From an uncultured Bacteroidales bacterium (GTDB lineage: Bacteria; Bacteroidota; Bacteroidia; Bacteroidales; UBA932), in NCBI GenBank assembly GCA_900545245.1, contig UQYV01000016.1:5578-69577 (forward strand): a stretch of DNA of 64,000 bases, given 5' to 3'. Below are positions 51,959 to 61,422 of this stretch, one piece after another. Numbering within the stretch: the stretch's first letter is position 1; each line of letters opens with the position of its first letter. The notes under the pieces were generated by a model, which was given only the letters and a program-made list of their open reading frames with translations, searched no databases and was not told where the DNA came from. Both the position numbers and the translations under genes were made by a program.

Positions 51959-54166
51959 TTAGCTGATGTTACTATAGTTCCGCACATTGTACTTATTCTT
52001 GCGCAGTTCGAGGAGAAGGCGGACGTTTTTGGCGAGGCTGAGCGTCGGATCCTCGTTCAGTACGGCTGCAGCGGCATTTCTGGCGGCACCGAGAATCTGT
52101 CCGTCCCTGGCGAGGGAGGCAATATTGAGGGCAATCGGGAGACCGCTCTGCTGAGTGCCCTCAAGGTCGCCGGGACCGCGCATCTTCATATCCTCCTCAG
52201 CGATTTCAAAACCGTTCTCCGTCCTGCACATCAGCTCGATGCGGTTCTTGGATTCCTTGCTCATCTTGTGGCCGGTCATCAAGATGCAGTATGCCTTGTC
52301 GCTACCCCTGCCCACTCGTCCGCGCAGCTGGTGGAGTTGGCTCAGGCCGAACCTCTCCGCGCTTTCGATGACCATCACGCTGGCATTCGGGACATCCACC
52401 CCGACCTCGATGACCGATGTCGCCACGAGTATGTTCGCCCTGCCTGCCGAGAATGCATCCATGTTGAATGCCTTTTCCTCATTGTCGAGTTTCCCATGGA
52501 CGACGGCTATTTTGTACGGAGGGAATGGAAAATAGTGGCGGATGGTCTCAATGCCGTTTTCAAGATTTTGATAGTCAAGTTTCTCGCTTTCAAAAATCAG
52601 CGGATAGACTATGAATACCTGACGTCCGGAGGCAATCTCTTTCTTGAGAAAATTGTACATCTGGAGACGCTTTCCTTCCGTGCCGTGGATGGTTTGGACC
52701 GGTTTTCTTCCAGGAGGAAGCTCGTCAATCACGGAGACGTCAAGATCTCCGTAGAGTGTCATCGCAAGTGTTCGCGGAATCGGAGTCGCAGTCATCACGA
52801 GCACGTGCGGCAGCTTCCCGTCGCACGTCTTTCTCCAGAGCTTCGCACGCTGTTCCACTCCGAAACGATGCTGCTCGTCCACAATCGCGAGGCCGAACCT
52901 TCTGAACATTACATTGTCTTCGATGAGCGCATGTGTGCCGACGATTATTCCTATCGATCCGTCTTCAAGGCCGGCGTGTATCTCGCGTCTTTCTGCGGTT
53001 CTGCTGCTTCCGGTGAGTAGTGCGGCCCGCACTCCAGTCGGAGCGAGGTATTTGCAGATGTTTCTGTAATGCTGTTGGGCGAGCACTTCCGTGGGTGCCA
53101 TGATGCAGGCCTGGTAGCCGTTCCCGACTGCAATCAAGGCGCTCAGTACGGCGACCATAGTCTTCCCGCTGCCCACATCTCCCTGAAGCAGGCGGTTCAT
53201 TTGGTGCCCCGATTTCATGTCGTCCCGAATTTCGGTGATGACCCGTTTCTGTGCGGTCGTGAGTGGAAATGGGAGCGCTTCATAGCACTTGTTGAAAACC
53301 TCTCCAACCTTAGGCATCAGAATCCCGTCTTCTGCCCGAGAACGGACGAACTTCTGTTTCAGCAGGGCAAGCTGGAGAAAGAACAGTTCCTCGAATTTCA
53401 GACGGAAACGTGCCTTTTCGAGTGCTTCAGCACTGTCTGGGAAGTGTATGTTGCGAAGGGCATAGTGGATGGGCGCAAGTCCGTACTTTTCAAGAATATA
53501 CAGTGGTAGGGTTTCCTCTTCCTGCCCCAATGCGGCGTTCAGTGCTCCCTGCATTATGCGGTTCATTACCTTCCCCGTGATTCCGCAGTTCTTCAGTTTT
53601 TCTCCGGAAGGATAGACACCAACCAGACGGCCTCCGACCTGATTCCCGGACGTTCTCGCATCCGAATCTCCAACTGCCGGAACACCCCCAGGAAGCATTC
53701 CGGCCGTCGTCTGCTTTTCCGGACGGTCAACTTCAGGGTGAACGATGCTGAACCTCCCGTTGTATTCCGACGGCTTTCCAAAAAAGATGAAAGTTCCGCC
53801 CTCAGAAAGTTTTTCGAACATCCATTTTATGCCCCTGAAGAACGTCATTTCCATCTCTCCGCTCCCGTCTGTAACCCAGACGCTCATCCTTTTCACCGTG
53901 TTGAACTTCAGCTCTTTCAAATTCTCCTGTGCAATCTCTCCCTTCGCTCCGAAAAGTGTGATTCTCCGCACGGAGGCAAGTATTTGGATGTAGGCGGACT
54001 CTCCCTTCACGTCGGCAATGCGAACGAACGATGTCCTGTCGATGTAGCGGAACGGGTAGATGCGCAGCAGTTCGGAGGCATATCTCACTCCGAACTCGCT
54101 CATGAGCGCTTCCGCACGTTTCGGCCCCACTCCCGGCAGGTACTGTATTTCCGTTTCATTCCTCAT
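51959..54166 (-). CDS. recG: ATP-dependent DNA helicase RecG
   Basis: 735 residues. An N-terminal OB wedge domain (GESAYIQILASVRRITLFG), then helicase domains: QGDVGSGKTMVAVLSAL (Walker A), VDEQHRFGVEQRA (DEQH box), TATPIPRTLAMTLYG, and LHQLRGRVGRGSDKAYC. RecG remodels stalled forks. Residues ~150-180 contain a low-complexity insertion (TTAGMLPGGVPAVGDSDARTSG). The start is near the -7 element of the divergent pdxA promoter. Normal length. Confidence 0.95.
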   Translation of the reverse strand: MRNETEIQYLPGVGPKRAEALMSEFGVRYASELLRIYPFRYIDRTSFVRIADVKGESAYIQILASVRRITLFGAKGEIAQENLKELKFNTVKRMSVWVTDGSGEMEMTFFRGIKWMFEKLSEGGTFIFFGKPSEYNGRFSIVHPEVDRPEKQTTAGMLPGGVPAVGDSDARTSGNQVGGRLVGVYPSGEKLKNCGITGKVMNRIMQGALNAALGQEEETLPLYILEKYGLAPIHYALRNIHFPDSAEALEKARFRLKFEELFFLQLALLKQKFVRSRAEDGILMPKVGEVFNKCYEALPFPLTTAQKRVITEIRDDMKSGHQMNRLLQGDVGSGKTMVAVLSALIAVGNGYQACIMAPTEVLAQQHYRNICKYLAPTGVRAALLTGSSRTAERREIHAGLEDGSIGIIVGTHALIEDNVMFRRFGLAIVDEQHRFGVEQRAKLWRKTCDGKLPHVLVMTATPIPRTLAMTLYGDLDVSVIDELPPGRKPVQTIHGTEGKRLQMYNFLKKEIASGRQVFIVYPLIFESEKLDYQNLENGIETIRHYFPFPPYKIAVVHGKLDNEEKAFNMDAFSAGRANILVATSVIEVGVDVPNASVMVIESAERFGLSQLHQLRGRVGRGSDKAYCILMTGHKMSKESKNRIELMCRTENGFEIAEEDMKMRGPGDLEGTQQSGLPIALNIASLARDGQILGAARNAAAAVLNEDPTLSLAKNVRLLLELRKNKYNVRNYSNIS

Positions 54167-54214
54167 AACACGCGAAGTTACGAAAAAGAATCTAATGTTT
54201 CCCGATATATTTTG

Positions 54215-54222
54215 TATCTTTG
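54215..54222 (+). promoter_or_regulatory. -7 element of the pdxA promoter
   Basis: TATCTTTG fits TAnnTTTG. An ATG at 54229 directly follows and would open a 12-codon reading frame (MKHVCPQRRNIF). The leader to pdxA is about 135 nt and contains TCTGCCC (54239-54245) pairing with GGGCAGA, and then the family 2 repeat. Confidence 0.45.
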
Positions 54223-54290
54223 CAGACTATGAAACACGTCTGCCCACAAAGACGAAACATTTTTTGATGTATTTTGGAGGGCAGATTTGT

Positions 54291-54355
54291 TTTGGAAGAA
54301 GGAGTGTACCGGGCGTACACGACTGATGAGAAAACGAATATGCACCCAAAAGACA
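54291..54355 (+). repeat. Dispersed GTAC-paired repeat, family 2, copy 3
   Basis: Begins TTTGGAAGAAGGAGTGTAC, then CGGGCGTACACGACTGATG, then AGAAAACGAATATGCACCC. It fills most of the pdxA leader, in the same orientation as transcription, ending 9 bp before the start codon. The pairing of GTGTAC with GTACAC makes a 6-bp hairpin. Confidence 0.65.
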
Positions 54356-54364
54356 CAAAAATAT

Positions 54365-55450
54365 ATGGATAGGAAAATAGTAGTCGGAATAACCCAAGGC
54401 GACGGCAATGGAATCGGATATGAAGTTATCATAAAGGCACTTGCGGACGAGAGGATACTTGACTTCTGCACTCCGGTGATATACGGGTCATCCAAGATTT
54501 TCGGATTCTACAAGAAACTGATTCATAACCTCGACAAACCGGTGAATACCAATGTCATAACTTCTGCAAAGGAAGTGCATCCGAAGAGGGTGAACATCGT
54601 CAATTGTTTGCCGGACAATGTGTACGTCGAGCCGGGACAGTCAACCCCGGAGTCGGCAAAGTCGGCAATGATTGCGTTGGAACAGGCTGTTACGGACATA
54701 AAGAACGGGGATATTGACGTGCTCGTGACGGCTCCTTTCAATAAGAGGGCTATGGCAAACGAGGGCTTCGGATTTACGGGACATACGGAATATCTCGAGA
54801 AGGAATTCGGAGTTGACGAGGTCTGCATGATTATGGCCAGCGACACTCTTAAGGTTGGTGTCGTGACCGGACACATTCCTTTGAAGGCGGTGCCGACGGC
54901 AATCACGAAAGAAAAAATAGTGAGCAAGCTGAAGCTGATGAAGAAATCGCTGGAGAGGGACTTCGGCGTTGATACCCCGAAGATTGCGGTGCTTGGTCTG
55001 AATCCGCACTGCGGTGATGGTGGACTGCTTGGCGAGGAAGAGAAGAACATTATTCTTCCGGCTGTTCAGGAAGCTGTTTCACAGGGCATTCTCGCGTTCG
55101 GACCATATTCTCCGGACGGATTCTTCGGTCTCGGCAATTACTCGAAGTTCGATGCTGTCCTGGCGATGTATCACGACCAGGGACTGATTCCGTTCAAGGC
55201 TCTTGCGTTCGAGGACGGCGTGAACTACACGGCCGGCCTTCCGATTGTGAGGACTTCTCCTGATCATGGTACGGCATATGAGATGGCCGGGCGCGATGAG
55301 GCTGATCCGCGTTCCATGATGGCCTCTATTTTCGCTGCGATTGACATTTTCAATAAGCGCAGAGCTTATGATGAACTGGTGGCCGGGAAGTTGAACGTCA
55401 AGATGCCGGATAATGAGATAAAGCCTCGTGGCGGTCGGATAATAGAGTGA
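54365..55450 (+). CDS. pdxA: 4-hydroxythreonine-4-phosphate dehydrogenase
   Basis: 361 residues from the ATG at 54365 (the frame is open upstream through the repeat). KIVVGITQGDGNGIGYEVI (4-22), LVTAPFNKRAM, GFTGHTEYLEKEFG (metal His), VTGHIPLKAVPTAIT, GLNPHCGDGGLLGEEE, MYHDQGLIPFKAL and TSPDHGTAYEMAG are all present. PdxA makes the precursor of pyridoxal phosphate with PdxJ. A half copy of the family 1 repeat begins immediately after its stop codon. Confidence 0.94.
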   Translation: MDRKIVVGITQGDGNGIGYEVIIKALADERILDFCTPVIYGSSKIFGFYKKLIHNLDKPVNTNVITSAKEVHPKRVNIVNCLPDNVYVEPGQSTPESAKSAMIALEQAVTDIKNGDIDVLVTAPFNKRAMANEGFGFTGHTEYLEKEFGVDEVCMIMASDTLKVGVVTGHIPLKAVPTAITKEKIVSKLKLMKKSLERDFGVDTPKIAVLGLNPHCGDGGLLGEEEKNIILPAVQEAVSQGILAFGPYSPDGFFGLGNYSKFDAVLAMYHDQGLIPFKALAFEDGVNYTAGLPIVRTSPDHGTAYEMAGRDEADPRSMMASIFAAIDIFNKRRAYDELVAGKLNVKMPDNEIKPRGGRIIE

Positions 55451-55490
55451 CGGGGTGCCTAAAAGGCGGTCTGCTCCGTTGGATGGCTTG
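55451..55490 (+). repeat. Dispersed long-hairpin repeat, family 1, half copy
   Basis: Matches the left arm of the 16903-17027 element (GGTGCCTAAAAGGCGGTCTG then CTCCGTTGGATGGCTTG), then diverges. No right arm is present, so this copy cannot form the long hairpin. It begins at the base after the pdxA stop. Confidence 0.55.
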
Positions 55491-55512
55491 TTTTTGTTCT
55501 GTTTGATTTGTT

Positions 55513-56037
55513 ATGGCGGAAAATAGTGAAAAACAGGAGCATACCGCTCCGATATATCTTTATACAGACGGAGCTTCGAGCGGAAATCCCGGACCGGGAG
55601 GTTATGGGGTTGTGCTGAAGTGCGGAAACTACACTCGTGAAATTAGCGGCGGGTTTGCCTGCACGACGAACAACCGTATGGAACTGTTGGCAGTGATAAA
55701 GGGGCTTGAGGCAATAAAATGGCATCCTGCGACGGTCTATGTGGTCAGCGATTCGTCATACGTTGTCAAGGCAATCAACGAGAGGTGGCTTGCCAAGTGG
55801 AAATCCAAGGGCTACGCCAAGGTCAAAAATCCGGATTTATGGATGAGATTGGAGCCTCTTCTGAACATGCACAATGTCACATTTTATTGGATTAAGGGGC
55901 ATGCCGGACATCCTGAAAACGAACGTTGCGATGCCCTTGCCGTGGTAGCCGGGGCGGGTGCAGTCGCGGCAGGAAAGATTCTTCCCGAGGACGCTGGATA
56001 TTTGCAGCAGACATCTAATAGCGCGACTCTTTTGTAG
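55513..56037 (+). CDS. rnhA: Ribonuclease HI
   Basis: 174 residues. All four acidic catalytic residues are recognisable: YTDGASSGNPG (Asp19), NRMELLAVIKG (Glu), VVSDSSYV (Asp), and GHAGHPENERCDALA (Asp with the handle histidine). It cleaves RNA in RNA-DNA hybrids. The C-terminal 30 residues are an extra tail beyond the E. coli length. Downstream is the secA promoter. Confidence 0.92.
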   Translation: MAENSEKQEHTAPIYLYTDGASSGNPGPGGYGVVLKCGNYTREISGGFACTTNNRMELLAVIKGLEAIKWHPATVYVVSDSSYVVKAINERWLAKWKSKGYAKVKNPDLWMRLEPLLNMHNVTFYWIKGHAGHPENERCDALAVVAGAGAVAAGKILPEDAGYLQQTSNSATLL

Positions 56038-56073
56038 TCATAGGCTTTCTTCTTTCGAGAAAGGGGAACGCTA

Positions 56074-56104
56074 TTTCATATATTCTCCTAATTTGTTATA
56101 TTTG
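56074..56104 (+). promoter_or_regulatory. Promoter of secA
   Basis: TATATTTG at 56097-56104 with TTTC at 56074-56077 as a -33-like box, 19 bp apart. The leader to the secA ATG at 56193 is about 80 nt. Confidence 0.5.
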
Positions 56105-56192
56105 CAGGATTTTAGGCACAATGCTTGTGCATTGCGCGCCGCGCTCGTGTGTAGTGCGGGCGGTCGTATCGAGAAAATAAAATTTAAGATAA

Positions 56193-59100
56193 ATGGGATT
56201 AGCAGACATTTTCAAGAAACTCTTCGGAACCAAGGCCGAGCGGGACATGAAGGCGATAAAACCTCTTCTCGACAAGGTTCTTGCGGCATACGAAGACATT
56301 GACAAACTGTCGAACGACGAACTCAGAGCGAAAACGGAGGAACTCAAAGCCTTTGTCGCATCGCGTATCGCCGACGACGAGAAGAGGATTGCGGAAATCA
56401 AGGCGCAACTTGATGGGGATCTTGCGATCGAGGAGAAGGAAAAACTCGCGACGGAGTCTGACAAACTCGTAAAGAAAGTTGACGAGGATATAGAAACGGC
56501 TCTGAACGAGATTCTTCCGCAGGCATTTGCAATAATGAAATCCACTGCGAGAAGGTTTGCCCAGAATGCGGAGGTCGAGGTTACGGCAAACGACTTTGAC
56601 CGTAAGCTTGCGGCTTCGCACGATTTCGTGGAGATCCGTCCGGGTAAGGATGGCGAACCGGATAAGGCGGTGTGGTTCAACAGCTGGACGGCCGGCGGCA
56701 ATAGGATTACATGGGATATGGTTCACTATGACGTGCAGCTCATAGGCGGTATCGTCCTGCATCAGGGAAAAATTGCAGAGATGGCAACCGGAGAGGGTAA
56801 AACTCTCGTGGCGACACTTCCTGTTTTCCTCAATGCACTCTCCGGAAAGGGAGTTCACATGGTCACTGTCAACGACTACCTCTCAAAACGAGACTCCGAG
56901 TGGATGGGACCTCTCTATATGTTCCACGGACTCAGCGTCGATTGCATCGACAAACACGAGCCGAATTCGGACGCACGCCGCAGGGCATACGCTTGTGACA
57001 TCACGTTCGGAACGAACAACGAATTCGGCTTCGACTACCTCCGCGACAACATGGCGTTCAGCCAGCAGGACCTCGTACAGAGGAAACATCAGTATGCGAT
57101 TGTCGATGAGGTCGACTCCGTTCTCATCGACGATGCAAGGACTCCGCTCATCATATCAGGTCCGGTGGAGAGGGGAGACGACCAGCAGTTCGCGCAGTAT
57201 AAGCCGTTTGTGGAGAACCTCTACAATAAGCAGAAGGCTTTGGTTACCGGCATTCTCAACGATGCGAAGAAACTCATAGCTGAGGGTAACGAAAAGGAAG
57301 GCGGCGTTCTTCTGTTCCGTGCCTACAAGGGCTATCCTAAATATCGTCCGCTCATCAAGTTCCTCAGCGAGCCGGGCATGAAGCAGCTTCTCCAGAAGGT
57401 TGAAAACTACTACATCCAGGACAACGAGAAGGAAATGCCGTACATTACGGATCCGCTCTACTTTGTCATCAACGAGAAGCAGAACACCGTGGACATGACG
57501 GACAAGGGACGCGACCTGCTTGCACAGTCTGTCAATGACGATAACTTCTTCGTCCTTCCTGACGTCGGTTCTGCAATTGCCGAGATTGAGAAGACGACGA
57601 CAGACCCTGCAGAGAAGCGGCAGAAGAAGGATGAACTTATGGCCGACTTCGCCCTCAAAAGCGAGCGTGTGCACACTGTCATCCAGCTTCTGAAAGCATA
57701 CACGATGTTCGAGCTCAATGTCGACTACATCATTTCCGATGACGGAAAAATCAAGATTGTCGACGAACAGACAGGTCGTATTATGGAGGGACGCCGCTGG
57801 AGCGACGGACTCCATCAGGCAGTGGAGGCGAAGGAAAACGTGAAGGTTGAGGCCGCGACACAGACATTCGCGACCATCACCCTCCAGAACTATTTCCGTA
57901 TGTATCACAAGCTTGCCGGAATGACGGGTACGGCGGAGACTGAGGCAGGAGAGTTCTGGAGCATCTACAAACTTGACGTGGTTGTCATCCCGACGAACAG
58001 GCCGATTGCGAGAATTGACCACAACGACCTGATCTACAAGACAAAACAGGCTAAGTACAACGCTGTGATAGAGAAAGTCATCGAACTCAGGGAGCAGGGA
58101 CGTCCGGTGCTTGTCGGAACAACTGATGTGGACACGTCTGAACTTCTCAGCAGGATGTTCCTCCGCAGGGGCATCAAGGCGCAGGTTCTTAACGCGAAAC
58201 AGCATGCCCGTGAGGCCGAGATTGTCGCTCAGGCGGGTCAGTCCAGCACGGTTACCATCGCCACCAACATGGCCGGTCGTGGTACGGATATCAAGCTTTC
58301 TCCTGAGGTTCGCGAGGCAGGTGGTCTTGCCATCATCGGAACCGAGCGCCACGACAGCCGCCGCGTTGACCGCCAGTTGCGTGGACGTGCGGGACGTCAG
58401 GGCGACCCGGGCTCATCCATATTCTTTATCTCTTTGGAGGATAAGCTAATGCGTCTTTTCGGATCTGAAAGAATCGCAAAGGTTGTGGATAATCTCGGAA
58501 TGGCCGACAACGAGGCTCTTGAGTCTTCAATGCTTTCGAACTCAATCGAGAAGGCGCAGAAGAAGGTTGAGGAAAACAACTTCGGCATCCGTAAGAGAAC
58601 TCTGGAATATGACGACGTGATGAACTCCCAGCGTGAGGTCATCTACAGCAAGAGACGCAATGCCCTTTCCGGTGAGCGAATCGAGATTGACATCATGAAC
58701 ATGATGCAGGACACCGCGGAAATATTTGCCGAGAAGGCGGAGAACATGACTTATGATGCATTTGCCGAATATGTAATGGGGACGCTTTCTCTCGACCTCG
58801 ACTTTGATGAAGAGTTCTACAACAAGGCAAACGCGGCAGCACTCGCCGACAGGCTCTTCGAGAATATGAAGGCGACATACGAGCGCCGCATCGACGCGAT
58901 GATTCAGAAGGCTCTTCCTATCATACGGCAGGTTTACGAGACTCAGGGCAATCGCTATGTCAATATCGCGATTCCTATTACCGACGGCCGCCGTATGCTG
59001 AACCTTTCAGTGAATCTCCAGCGTGCATACGAAAATCAGGGTAAGGAAATCGGGAAGGCTCTCTCCAAGACAATCGTGCTCTTCGAGATTGACCGTCATT

Positions 59101-59480
59101 GGAAGGACCATCTCCGCGATATGGACGATCTCAAGCAGTCGGTTCAGAACGCATCTTACGAGCAGAAGGATCCGCTTCTCGTCTACAAGTTCGAGAGTTT
59201 CAACTTGTTCAGTGCAATGCTTGAGTCCCTTAATCAGGACGCTCTCTCGTTCCTTCTCCGTGCCGGCATAGCTCTTCGTGAAGAAGCCCCGAGACCTGCG
59301 GCAGAAGCTCCGAAGTTGAACATGAACAGGATGACTACAAGCCGTAGCGACCTTGTCACCAATGGCGGGCAGCCACGCAGCAAGATGCCTATGAGGGTGG
59401 AGAAGACTGTGGGACGTAATGATCCTTGTCCTTGCGGGTCTGGTAAGAAGTATAAGAACTGTCACGGGAAAGAGGCGTAA
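56193..59480 (+). CDS. secA: Preprotein translocase ATPase SecA
   Basis: 1095 residues, the usual Bacteroidota length. Walker A MATGEGKTLVA (~195-205), VTVNDYLSKRDSEWMGP, DEVDSVLIDDARTPLIISG, NMAGRGTDIKLSPEV, GLAIIGTERHDSRRVDRQLRGRAGRQGDPGSS, and a C-terminal zinc finger CPCGSGKKYKNCHG. It drives protein export through SecYEG. Two insertions, near residues 70-100 and 330-430, are usual in this phylum. No anomaly. Confidence 0.97.
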   Translation: MGLADIFKKLFGTKAERDMKAIKPLLDKVLAAYEDIDKLSNDELRAKTEELKAFVASRIADDEKRIAEIKAQLDGDLAIEEKEKLATESDKLVKKVDEDIETALNEILPQAFAIMKSTARRFAQNAEVEVTANDFDRKLAASHDFVEIRPGKDGEPDKAVWFNSWTAGGNRITWDMVHYDVQLIGGIVLHQGKIAEMATGEGKTLVATLPVFLNALSGKGVHMVTVNDYLSKRDSEWMGPLYMFHGLSVDCIDKHEPNSDARRRAYACDITFGTNNEFGFDYLRDNMAFSQQDLVQRKHQYAIVDEVDSVLIDDARTPLIISGPVERGDDQQFAQYKPFVENLYNKQKALVTGILNDAKKLIAEGNEKEGGVLLFRAYKGYPKYRPLIKFLSEPGMKQLLQKVENYYIQDNEKEMPYITDPLYFVINEKQNTVDMTDKGRDLLAQSVNDDNFFVLPDVGSAIAEIEKTTTDPAEKRQKKDELMADFALKSERVHTVIQLLKAYTMFELNVDYIISDDGKIKIVDEQTGRIMEGRRWSDGLHQAVEAKENVKVEAATQTFATITLQNYFRMYHKLAGMTGTAETEAGEFWSIYKLDVVVIPTNRPIARIDHNDLIYKTKQAKYNAVIEKVIELREQGRPVLVGTTDVDTSELLSRMFLRRGIKAQVLNAKQHAREAEIVAQAGQSSTVTIATNMAGRGTDIKLSPEVREAGGLAIIGTERHDSRRVDRQLRGRAGRQGDPGSSIFFISLEDKLMRLFGSERIAKVVDNLGMADNEALESSMLSNSIEKAQKKVEENNFGIRKRTLEYDDVMNSQREVIYSKRRNALSGERIEIDIMNMMQDTAEIFAEKAENMTYDAFAEYVMGTLSLDLDFDEEFYNKANAAALADRLFENMKATYERRIDAMIQKALPIIRQVYETQGNRYVNIAIPITDGRRMLNLSVNLQRAYENQGKEIGKALSKTIVLFEIDRHWKDHLRDMDDLKQSVQNASYEQKDPLLVYKFESFNLFSAMLESLNQDALSFLLRAGIALREEAPRPAAEAPKLNMNRMTTSRSDLVTNGGQPRSKMPMRVEKTVGRNDPCPCGSGKKYKNCHGKEA

Positions 59481-59558
59481 AGGAACAGAATAAAAAGGTG
59501 CTTGCTGCGTTACGCGTTTATGATTATTAAAGAATTTCTAAATTAAAAAATTGAAAAA

Positions 59559-59942
59559 ATGGCAGTAAAGGAACAGCCGGTAGGCAATATCAATGCGGTG
59601 AGCCGTATTTCGGCAGGAACTGTTTTCAAAGGTGAAATCGAGTCCAAGTCAGACATCAGGATTGACGGGACATTTGAAGGCAAAATTTCGACAACCGGTC
59701 GTGTGGTGGTCGGCGAGGGTGCATATGTGAAGGGAGAGATTCTTTGTGATAATGCGGATATCTTCGGAAAGGTCGAAGGCAGCCTCACCGTGCGTGACGT
59801 CCTGTCCCTCAAGTCAGCGTGCGAGGTCAAGGGTGACCTGGAGATTGCGAAAATTGCAGTTGAACTCGGATCCTCGTTTGACGGAACCTGCAAGATGCTT
59901 CGCAAGCAGCCGGTAATGACGGAAACAAAGATTACGAAATAA
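59559..59942 (+). CDS. Bactofilin (polymer-forming cytoskeletal protein)
   Basis: 127 residues. The central beta-helix repeats (GTVFKGEIESKSDIRIDGTFEGKISTTGRVVVGEGAYVKGEI, then DNADIFGKVEGSLTVRDVLSLKSACEVKGDLEIAKIAVELG) are the bactofilin core. Bactofilins self-assemble into filaments linked to the membrane and cell-shape control. 79 bp after secA. The following lipoprotein gene starts 9 bp after its stop codon. Confidence 0.9.
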   Translation: MAVKEQPVGNINAVSRISAGTVFKGEIESKSDIRIDGTFEGKISTTGRVVVGEGAYVKGEILCDNADIFGKVEGSLTVRDVLSLKSACEVKGDLEIAKIAVELGSSFDGTCKMLRKQPVMTETKITK

Positions 59943-59950
59943 TGATGGTT

Positions 59951-61258
59951 ATGAAAAGGATTATACTCGTGTCAGCGCTTGCTGTCGCAGCGCTTTTTGC
60001 AGCCTCTTGTGAAAGGGAGCGCGTTCCTCAGCCAGGAAATGGCGGGAACAATAATGGAAGTGGTGGTGGCACCCTCCCTTCTGAGGTGACTTATACATAT
60101 AACAACATACCGTCGGCGGACCTCGTTTATGTCAGCACAAGCTATTCCGGGGTTAAAGCATTGTTTGATGTTTATGACCTTGTATTGTGTTCTGCCGGAG
60201 TGACCTACGACGACAATTACAATTTCACCGGCAAAGGCGCGGCACTTGTGGCGGAGGTGAACACCTACACCAATGAAGGCAAGATAATCCGTCTTGCGGA
60301 CGGCAAATATCCGGTCTCAGCCAACATCAAGACTGATGTGCCTTGCACCTACATCGGAGAAGAGGAAAACGAGGTGATGTATCCGTCATACATTTATTAT
60401 TGTCCGGACGGCTCGTCTGAAGGAGCGTACTATCTTGTGACTGATGGTTCTTTGAATGTTTCACAGAATAGCGATGGCAGTTATAATCTCAATGGGACCT
60501 TCCTCACAGAAAAGGCGCAGTTCGTATTCAATTACAACGGCACTCCGGAATTGTTCTACGTTCCTGCGTACAACAAGCCGCCGCAGCGTGGAAATCAAGG
60601 GGACAGAAGCACATACGAGATAAAAGAGATTAAGAACTATAATGCAGGTGTGCAGATTTTCTACGGTGCGCCATACGACATCAAGAAATCCGGCTACTCA
60701 AAATGGGATGTCCAACTCTTCGAAAAAGATTCGCAAAAGGATAATGCTTGGCTCAAAATCGAACTCTGCACCGAGGAATTGACTTCCGGCGTGAAACTTC
60801 CTGCTGGAGACTATCTTTGTCGGACTCCGGATGTTTTCAACGAGAATACGCTTGTTCCGTTCTCTCTGGTTCCGGGTGATTATGGTGATGAAAATGACGA
60901 ATATTATGCGACCTGGTTTTTCGACAGCAACAATCCTTACGATGAGTACGGACGCTATTATTCTTATGTGCTAACCGACGGTAGCGTGAAGGCTTCTCTT
61001 GAAGGGGAAACCTACACCTTTGATTATGAACTCTTTGACGACAGGGACGGCTACATCGTGAAAGGAAAGTCCGTAGTGGAGGATTTGAAATATTATGATG
61101 AGACCAAAGCGAAGTCGGTTTCAACTTCACGCACAGCCCGCTCCGGCAAGTCTTTGAGACCGTCTTCGGTGATGAGAAATTTTGTCGCAAGGGGCAGCAA
61201 AGAAGTTCATCGCCATCCGGAGCGTTCTTCTTGCAGCGCTGCGGCAAGGGCATTGTAA
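59951..61258 (+). CDS. Lipoprotein of unknown function (435 aa)
   Basis: Starts at the ATG at 59951, with a lipoprotein signal MKRIILVSALAVAALFAASC and a Gly/Asn-rich linker (QPGNGGNNNGSGGG). The rest is beta-rich with repeated aromatic/Asp/Asn positions (VTYDDNYNFTGKGA, GSYNLNGTFLTEKAQFVFNYNG, EGETYTFDYELFDD). No recognised domain. Residues ~390-435 are unlike the rest (basic, Ser/Arg/Ala-rich), as if the original end had been lost and reading continued into new sequence. Ends 33 bp before a strong terminator. Confidence 0.6.
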   Translation: MKRIILVSALAVAALFAASCERERVPQPGNGGNNNGSGGGTLPSEVTYTYNNIPSADLVYVSTSYSGVKALFDVYDLVLCSAGVTYDDNYNFTGKGAALVAEVNTYTNEGKIIRLADGKYPVSANIKTDVPCTYIGEEENEVMYPSYIYYCPDGSSEGAYYLVTDGSLNVSQNSDGSYNLNGTFLTEKAQFVFNYNGTPELFYVPAYNKPPQRGNQGDRSTYEIKEIKNYNAGVQIFYGAPYDIKKSGYSKWDVQLFEKDSQKDNAWLKIELCTEELTSGVKLPAGDYLCRTPDVFNENTLVPFSLVPGDYGDENDEYYATWFFDSNNPYDEYGRYYSYVLTDGSVKASLEGETYTFDYELFDDRDGYIVKGKSVVEDLKYYDETKAKSVSTSRTARSGKSLRPSSVMRNFVARGSKEVHRHPERSSCSAAARAL

Positions 61259-61290
61259 TTAGTTGATTTCTTGAATATTATCGATGAGAG

Positions 61291-61335
61291 GCTGACCCGA
61301 AAGTCCCAAAGGGACTTCTTGGTTAGCTTTTTTTT
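61291..61335 (+). terminator. Intrinsic terminator after the lipoprotein gene
   Basis: GCTGACC (61291-61297) pairs with GGTTAGC (61321-61327), with an inner AAGTCCC (61301-61307)/GGGACTT (61311-61317) stem and AAA loop, then T8. Strong Rho-independent terminator upstream of ssrA. Confidence 0.85.
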
Positions 61336-61375
61336 CTCATATTTATGCTCTGTGGTGCTATATTTATGAGATATT

Positions 61376-61407
61376 TTTGGATATTTTTGTAAAACAGCAT
61401 ATATTTG
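61376..61407 (+). promoter_or_regulatory. Promoter of ssrA (tmRNA)
   Basis: TTTG at 61376-61379 and TATATTTG at 61400-61407, 20 bp apart. The mature 5' end at 61423 is 15 bp beyond the -7 box, consistent with a short 5' trailer removed by RNase P. Confidence 0.7.
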
Positions 61408-61422
61408 CAAACTTACTTCAAT

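Noticed and set aside
57156..58352. Long open frame on the minus strand inside secA
   Set aside because: Antisense shadow of secA, whose motifs are intact across the whole span.
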